Source: Nonomuraea zeae (GTDB lineage: Bacteria; Actinomycetota; Actinomycetes; Streptosporangiales; Streptosporangiaceae). Taken from it: a stretch of DNA of 34,945 nt. Shown here one piece after another: positions 31,053-34,945 of this stretch. Both the position numbers and the translations under genes were made by a program. The stretch is from positions 1 through 34,945 of the forward strand of contig NZ_VCKX01000114.1 in NCBI RefSeq assembly GCF_005889725.1. Direction: 5' to 3'. The notes under the pieces were generated by a model. That model was not told the origin of the DNA, made no database searches, and saw only the letters and a program-made list of their open reading frames with translations. How positions within the stretch are numbered: the first letter of the stretch is position 1; each line of letters starts with the position of its first letter.

Positions 31053-32267
31053 TCAGTCTCGTCCGCGTATCCGGCGGGTGACGCTGCCGTACCAGGCCGG
31101 GACCCCGTGCTCGTCGTCGAACCAGCGGGCCACCACGATGTCGGTGGAGGAGTGCAGCAGGATCGAGACCACGATGGTGACGGCGACGATCTGGAACACC
31201 TGCTGCCCGGCGGCGATGCCGGAGGCGAGCACGAGCAGGCCGTAGACGACGGAGGCGAAGCCCTTGGGGCCGAACCAGGCCACCGCCGCCTGCTCGCGCA
31301 CCGACAGCCCCGACCGCAGGAACGACAGCCAGATCGCCACCGGCCGCGCCAGGACCAGGACGAGCACCGCGAACAGCCAGCCGGCCCAGCCGACCGACCC
31401 CAGCAGGGCGGGGGTGATGAGCGCACCGAACACCAGCAGCGCGGCCAGCTTGAACACCTCGGCGATGAGCTCTCCGAAGTGCTCGAACGAGGCACGCTGC
31501 CGCGGCCCGAAGGTGGCCACGGTGATCCCGGCCGAGAACGCGGCCAGGAACAGGTTGCCGTGCGTGGCCTTGCCGACGGCGAGCACGAGCAGCCCGATGG
31601 CCAGGGCGTTGAGCGGCTCGTAGACGGTGGAGGCGGAGAACCAGCGCATCTGCTCCAGCTTGATCGCCACCCACGGGACGGCGACGCCGATGACGACGCC
31701 CAGCCCGAGCTCCACGCCCAGCTCCCCCAGACGCAGATCGGCCGACCCGGCGGCGACGGCGAGAAAGAGGATGACGAACGGCAACGCCAGGCCGTCGTTG
31801 ACACCGGACTCGACGTTGAGCAGCTGCCGCAGCCGCGGCGGCACCTTGTCGTTGCCGACCAGCGCGGCGGCGAAGACCGGGTCGGTGGGCGCGAGGATCG
31901 CGCCCACCAGCAGCGCCTCGATCCAGCCCAGACCGAGCAGGTAGTGGGCGCCGAGCGCGGTGATGCCCAGGGTGAGCGGCAGGCCCCAGCCGAGCGCCCG
32001 GCCGGGCAGCCGCCAGGCGCTGCGCAGCTCGGCCCAGCCCACGCGCATGCCGTCGGTGAACAGCACGGTGAACAGCGCCAGCTCGGCCAGCGTGGCTACC
32101 AGGTCGTCCCCGGGCCGCAGCGAGACGACGCCGAGCACGCCGTCGCCCAGCAGAAACCCGGCCACCAGGAACAACGCCGCGGTGGACAGGATGGTGCGGT
32201 GGGCCAGGCTGGACAGCAGCACGGCCAGCAGCAGCACGGCCGCGAACGCCGTCAGCAGCGTGCCCAT
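31053..32267 (-). CDS. Na+/H+ antiporter, CPA1 (NhaP) type
   Basis: The product has 404 residues from ATG 32267, chosen because GAGGTG lies 6 nt upstream; a GTG at 32276 overlaps that site. About 12 helices are visible. Key motifs are APTDPVFAAALVGNDKVP in the substrate helix and LLNVESGVNDGLALPFV, with the Asn-Asp pair that carries the exchanged cations in CPA1 antiporters. FGPKGFASVVYGLLVLA is the conserved Arg/Lys-rich helix near the C-terminus. The cytoplasmic tail is short, without TrkA-C/RCK domains. It should exchange Na+, Li+ or K+ for H+ across the membrane. Its leader carries copy A of the paired element (32295-32350), divergent from the NhaD-type gene. Confidence 0.92.
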   Translation of the reverse strand: MGTLLTAFAAVLLLAVLLSSLAHRTILSTAALFLVAGFLLGDGVLGVVSLRPGDDLVATLAELALFTVLFTDGMRVGWAELRSAWRLPGRALGWGLPLTLGITALGAHYLLGLGWIEALLVGAILAPTDPVFAAALVGNDKVPPRLRQLLNVESGVNDGLALPFVILFLAVAAGSADLRLGELGVELGLGVVIGVAVPWVAIKLEQMRWFSASTVYEPLNALAIGLLVLAVGKATHGNLFLAAFSAGITVATFGPRQRASFEHFGELIAEVFKLAALLVFGALITPALLGSVGWAGWLFAVLVLVLARPVAIWLSFLRSGLSVREQAAVAWFGPKGFASVVYGLLVLASGIAAGQQVFQIVAVTIVVSILLHSSTDIVVARWFDDEHGVPAWYGSVTRRIRGRD

Positions 32268-32294
32268 CAGGGGCACCTCAGCAAGAAGATCATG

Positions 32295-32350
32295 GGACGC
32301 CTCCGGTCGGGATCAGTGACGATCTTGCCGACCAGACTTCCCGGCGCACC
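32295..32350 (-). ncRNA. Candidate cis-regulatory RNA, copy A, in the antiporter leader
   Basis: Read on the minus strand, GGUGCGCC (32350-32343) pairs with GGCGUCC (32301-32295) as an 8-bp stem with one bulge. A one-sided GGGAAG bulge follows (32342-32337), then UCUGGUCGG (32336-32328) pairs perfectly with CCGACCGGA (32310-32302). The loop contains a GATC/GATC mini-stem. The first 25 nt are identical to copy B. The structure ends 27 nt before the antiporter ATG, close enough to affect ribosome access. No known riboswitch class could be assigned with confidence. Confidence 0.55.
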
Positions 32351-32515
32351 GCGCCCACCTTAACAGCGGCGCCGCCGGAGACGACAGACGCATTCTCGAC
32401 GATCACCGCGACGCCGCAATGCCGCAGAACCTGGTGTGAGCAGGCAGCCCCCTATGCGCGATCTTGACGATGCTTGATACGTTGTCTACAGGTGCGCCGG
32501 GAAGTCTGGTCGGCA
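32326..32515. repeat. Perfect 25-bp inverted repeat, arms 32326-32350 and 32491-32515
   Basis: The arm at 32491-32515 is the exact reverse complement of that at 32326-32350; key parts are GGTGCGCC, GGGAAG and TCTGGTCGGCA. The arms are separated by 140 bp holding both presumed promoters. TTAAGG-like AT-rich hexamers lie 7-10 nt before GGTGCGCC for copy A, and GATACG or TCTACA before copy B. No target-site duplication or transposase suggests a mobile element. Confidence 0.9.
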
Positions 32516-32556
32516 GGTCCTAGTCCCGTTGCCTGAAGGATGTGCCGGTGCGCGCC
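32491..32556 (+). ncRNA. Candidate cis-regulatory RNA, copy B, in the NhaD-type permease leader
   Basis: The same 25 nt as copy A are followed by different sequence that still offers partners: GGUGCGC (32491-32497) with GCGCGCC (32550-32556), and GUCGGCA (32509-32515) with UGCCGGU (32543-32549), plus GGUCCU/AGGAU inside. The fold is similar in outline but the bulge is larger than in copy A, so it is less certain. It ends 83 nt before the permease ATG. Confidence 0.45.
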
Positions 32557-32639
32557 CGTGATCTTCCTGCCCACTCCCCCGCCGCCGCTCCCGCATCTCC
32601 CCTGGGCGCGGTGACACTGCCGGAGCGGGTGCCGGCGGC

Positions 32640-33926
32640 ATGAGCGTGCTGTCCTGGGTGAGCGTGGCGGTCTTCCTGGCCGCCTACGCGCTGATCGCCA
32701 CCGAGAAGGTCCACCGGGTCGCCGCCGCGCTCGGCGGCGCCGGCATCATGCTGGCCATCCACGCCACCGGGGCCGAGGCGGCGTTCTTCTCCCAGCACAC
32801 CGGCATCGACTGGAACGTCATCTTCCTGCTCCTCGGCATGATGATCATCGTCGGGGTACTCAAACAGACCGGCGTCTTCGAATACCTCGCCATCTGGGCC
32901 GCCAAACGCGCCCGCGGCCGGCCGTTCCGGCTCATGGTGCTGCTGGTGCTGATCACCGCATCGGCGTCGGCGCTGCTGGACAACGTCACCACGGTGCTGC
33001 TGATCGCGCCGGTGACGTTCCTGGTGTGCGAACGGCTCGCGATCACCCCCGTGCCGTTCCTCATCGCCGAGGCGATGGCCTCCAACATCGGCGGTGCCGC
33101 CACCCTGGTCGGCGACCCGCCCAACATCATCATCGCCAGCCGCGGCGGCCTGAGCTTCAACGACTTCCTCATCCACATGGCGCCGATGGTCATCGTGCTC
33201 ATGGCGGTGTTCGTCGGCCTGTGCTGGGCGATGTTCGGCCGCCGCCTGCGCTACGAGCCCGACCGGGCCGCCGAGATCATGGCGCTGAACGAGCGGGAGG
33301 CCATCGCCGACCACCGCCTGCTGGGGCAGTCGCTGGCCGTGCTCGCGCTGGTGCTGGCCGCGTTCGTGCTGCACCCGGTGTTGCACTACGAGCCGTCGGT
33401 GGTCGCACTGCTGGGCGCCGGCGTACTGGTGGCCGCGACCAAGGTGACCACCGAGCAGGCCATCGCCGAGGTGGAATGGCCCACGCTGGTGTTCTTCGCC
33501 GGGCTGTTCGTCATGGTCGGCGCCCTGGTCGAGACCGGCGTCATCGGCGAGCTGTCCCGAGCCGCCGTCGCGGCCACCGACGGGCAGCTGACCGTGACCA
33601 CGATGGGAGTGCTGGGCGTATCGGCCGTGCTGTCGGCCGTGGTGGACAACATCCCCTACGTGGCGACGATGAGCCCGATCGTCGAGCAGCTCGTGCACGC
33701 GGGCGGCGAGGGCGCGCAGGTGCTGTGGTGGGCGCTGGCCTTCGGCGCCGACCTGGGCGGCAACGCCACCGCCGTCGGCGCCGCCGCCAACGTCGTCGTG
33801 CTCGGCATCGCCGCCCGCAACGGCACCCCGATCAGCTTCTGGCAGTTCACCAAGTACGGCCTGATCGTCACGACCGTCACCGTCGTGCTGGTCGCCCCCT
33901 ACCTGTGGCTGCGCTACCTCATGTGA
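32640..33926 (+). CDS. ArsB/NhaD-type ion permease (IT superfamily)
   Basis: The product has 428 residues with about 11-12 helices. Features of the ArsB/NhaD/SLC13 group are the two related halves, each with a hairpin motif: SASALLDNVTTVLLIAPVTF followed by NIGGAATLVGDPPNIIIASR in the first half, and AVLSAVVDNIPYVATMSPIV followed by GADLGGNATAVGAAANVVVL in the second. GDPPNI is especially typical of this group. Sodium/proton exchange (NhaD-like) or anion export are both possible; the shared leader element with a Na+/H+ antiporter favours cation transport. ATG 32640 has no strong ribosome-binding site (GGCGGC); it lies 83 nt beyond copy B. Confidence 0.9.
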   Translation: MSVLSWVSVAVFLAAYALIATEKVHRVAAALGGAGIMLAIHATGAEAAFFSQHTGIDWNVIFLLLGMMIIVGVLKQTGVFEYLAIWAAKRARGRPFRLMVLLVLITASASALLDNVTTVLLIAPVTFLVCERLAITPVPFLIAEAMASNIGGAATLVGDPPNIIIASRGGLSFNDFLIHMAPMVIVLMAVFVGLCWAMFGRRLRYEPDRAAEIMALNEREAIADHRLLGQSLAVLALVLAAFVLHPVLHYEPSVVALLGAGVLVAATKVTTEQAIAEVEWPTLVFFAGLFVMVGALVETGVIGELSRAAVAATDGQLTVTTMGVLGVSAVLSAVVDNIPYVATMSPIVEQLVHAGGEGAQVLWWALAFGADLGGNATAVGAAANVVVLGIAARNGTPISFWQFTKYGLIVTTVTVVLVAPYLWLRYLM

Positions 33927-33973
33927 CCACCCGCACCCCTCCGGCGCCTGCCTCCTCTCCAGAAAGCTCTCCG

Positions 33974-34339
33974 ATGTCCCATCCCCGTCCCGCCCGACCG
34001 GGCGGCGAAGACTTCTCCATCCGAACCCGCACCCGCGGCGCCGTCCTGCTGATCCAGCCGGCCGGCTCCCTGTCCGGCGCACCGGTGGACATGGTGCGGA
34101 TGTACCTGGCCAGTGCCCTCGCCACCCACCTGCCTCCCCGGATCGTCCTGGACATCGAGGCTCTCACCGGCTGCGACGACGCCGGATACGAGGTCATGAA
34201 AGCGAGTGCCCGCCAGGCCCGGGACTCGGGAGGCCGGCTGATCGTCACGGGCGGCGCCCACGTCCTTCCCGCCGATCACGACCTGGACGTGCTGCCGACC
34301 GCCCGGGACGCTCTCGGCGAGCTCACCCCCGCCGGCTGA
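33974..34339 (+). CDS. STAS-domain protein
   Basis: The product has 121 residues. RGAVLLIQPAGSLSGAPVDM is the first strand pair and PPRIVLDIEALTGCDDAGYE the central STAS signature, where anti-sigma antagonists have DLSxxxFxDSxG; here the phosphorylatable Ser/Thr is replaced by Asp (CDDAGYE), so it may mimic the phosphorylated state or be a non-phosphorylated regulator. It follows the NhaD-type permease by 47 bp and may share its transcript, as STAS domains often regulate transporters (compare the fused domain in the SulP protein). A weak AGAAAG ribosome-binding site precedes the ATG. Confidence 0.85.
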   Translation: MSHPRPARPGGEDFSIRTRTRGAVLLIQPAGSLSGAPVDMVRMYLASALATHLPPRIVLDIEALTGCDDAGYEVMKASARQARDSGGRLIVTGGAHVLPADHDLDVLPTARDALGELTPAG

Positions 34340-34640
34340 CCGGTGGGCCTGGCGCCGGCCTGCGGGTCGCTCCAGCACGGCATCTCGGTACGCGTCATCG
34401 ACAAGGCCGCGCGCCCCGCCACCACCTCCCGGGCGAACTTCGTACACGCGCGCGGCTCGGAGGTGCTGGACCGGCTGGACGCCCTGGACGGGCTGCCGGA
34501 AGAGTCGGTGCGAGCGATGACGATCACCACCTACGCTGGTGACCGCCCGACGATGCGCCTCCGGTTCGGCGACCCCGTGCTCGGAACCGCCGCCCCGCCC
34601 AAGGTGATCTCCCAGGCCAGGGTCGAGGCGCGGCTGCACG
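34340..34640 (+). pseudogene. Truncated FAD-dependent aromatic monooxygenase
   Basis: Directly after the STAS stop the frame opens in the middle of a family motif: PVGLAPACGSLQHGISVRVI corresponds to the (GAG)PTGLxLACxLLQHG dinucleotide-binding segment of PheA/UbiH-type FAD monooxygenases, but the initial GxG is gone. It continues with KAARPATTSRANFVHARGSE and ISQARVEARL, the usual FAD-contact Arg and helix. After about residue 98 similarity stops and the remaining 270 residues of the family are missing. It is therefore a 5'- and 3'-truncated remnant. Confidence 0.65.
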
Positions 34641-34945
34641 AGGAACGTGTCCCGCCCGCGGACTTTCCCGCGCTGGTCACCCGCATCATGTGCCCGGCGG
34701 TGAGCCATCCGCAGCTGATGGCCGTCTACTGGCAGCCGGGCGGTCAGCGTCCGTTTCATGCCGTTGAGATTTGGTTTCGGTGCGGGTCAGGTAGTGGACA
34801 ATACCGAGCGCCTTTACATTGTAGACTTCTAGGCCCCTTCGGGGCGTGGCACGTGTGGGAAAATCCGACCGGGCCGCTCGCCGACGTCGGTGAATCATGG
34901 CGCAGCTGAGGCCGAATTGTAGCTTGATGCTGGGAGCCGTCTTGC
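34641..34945. other. Right-end stretch, no gene assigned
   Basis: The plus frame stays open to 34909 but loses family character. A hairpin GCCCC-TTC-GGGGC lies at 34833-34845, in an AT-richer patch that on the minus strand reads TACAAT (about 34817-34822), a good -10-like box. This could be a promoter for a gene beyond the edge or simply an intergenic hairpin. No adapter is seen at this end. Confidence 0.35.

Noticed and set aside
32351..32490. Miniature transposable element bounded by the 25-bp inverted repeat
   Set aside because: No target-site duplication or transposase-like ends; the spacer holds both promoters and each arm has local pairing partners outside the spacer, which fits regulation better.
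32491..32556. Assignment of the leader to the cobalamin or ydaO (c-di-AMP) riboswitch
   Set aside because: The conserved core sequences of these classes, as I recall them, are not present and the element is too short.
34686..34898. Minus-strand ORF at the right end (EVYNVKALGIVHYLTRTETK...)
   Set aside because: Begins with an Arg-rich low-complexity stretch, no family recognised, and overlaps the AT-rich patch that looks more like a promoter.
1..34945. CRISPR arrays, tRNA, rRNA, phage modules, toxin-antitoxin pairs
   Set aside because: Looked for and not seen: no regularly spaced repeats, no tRNA-like cloverleaf, no integrase or structural phage proteins.

Overview
The window is very GC-rich, uses GTG and TTG starts freely, and lets genes overlap by 4-8 nt. 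Its gene families (DUF6230/DUF6114 pair, GAP-family protein, TetR/MarR regulators, bacterial terpene synthase) point to a soil actinomycete, probably of the Streptosporangiaceae type (Nonomuraea or Actinomadura-like). That placement is inference; no rRNA or tRNA gene is present. The first 20 bases look like a Tn5/Nextera mosaic end with one mismatch, so the left edge is probably a contig end with leftover adapter.

Layout. 0-2.8 kb: truncated OmpR-type response regulator (-), divergent ABC-2-like permease, RibD/DHFR-like reductase. 3.0-6.2 kb: GbsR/MarR-type regulator divergent from a short-chain dehydrogenase and a DHA2 efflux pump, with a GTTGC/GCAAC operator candidate between. 6.3-9.1 kb: GNAT acetyltransferase, alpha/beta hydrolase, DoxX protein and a frameshifted ORF. 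9.4-12.2 kb: two divergent regulator/enzyme pairs: an NTF2-like protein with TetR, whose two identical 18-bp palindromes sit on the promoter and the TetR start codon, and a MarR with an NmrA-like protein. 12.3-15.6 kb: an EF-hand protein translationally coupled to a class I terpene synthase, divergent from a secreted beta-propeller/PKD protein. 15.6-19.7 kb: FAD amine-oxidase-like protein divergent from an ECF sigma factor coupled to an SRPBCC protein, then an alkyl sulfatase. 19.7-24.8 kb: SulP transporter overlapping a GAP-family protein, a second DoxX, a VOC protein and a secreted alpha/beta hydrolase. 24.9-31 kb: a stretch rich in broken genes (at least four remnants) around intact genes for an aminoglycoside-phosphotransferase-like protein, the DUF6230/DUF6114 pair and a carotenoid oxygenase. 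31-34.3 kb: a CPA1-type Na+/H+ antiporter divergent from an ArsB/NhaD-type permease followed by a STAS protein. The right end holds a truncated FAD monooxygenase.

The most interesting signal is between the two divergent cation transporters. A 25-nt element is present twice as a perfect inverted repeat, so each transporter gene has it upstream in the same orientation relative to its own transcription. The copy before the antiporter folds into an 8-bp stem, a one-sided GGGAAG bulge and a 9-bp stem; the other copy has different downstream sequence that can still pair with the shared element. This suggests a paired cis-regulatory RNA (ion-responsive riboswitch-like) or a shared operator. Also notable are the autoregulatory TetR arrangement, the calcium-binding/terpene synthase pair, and several -10-like hexamers placed 7 nt before a start codon that lacks a Shine-Dalgarno sequence, which suggests leaderless mRNAs.

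No CRISPR array, tRNA, rRNA, intact insertion sequence or phage module was seen.
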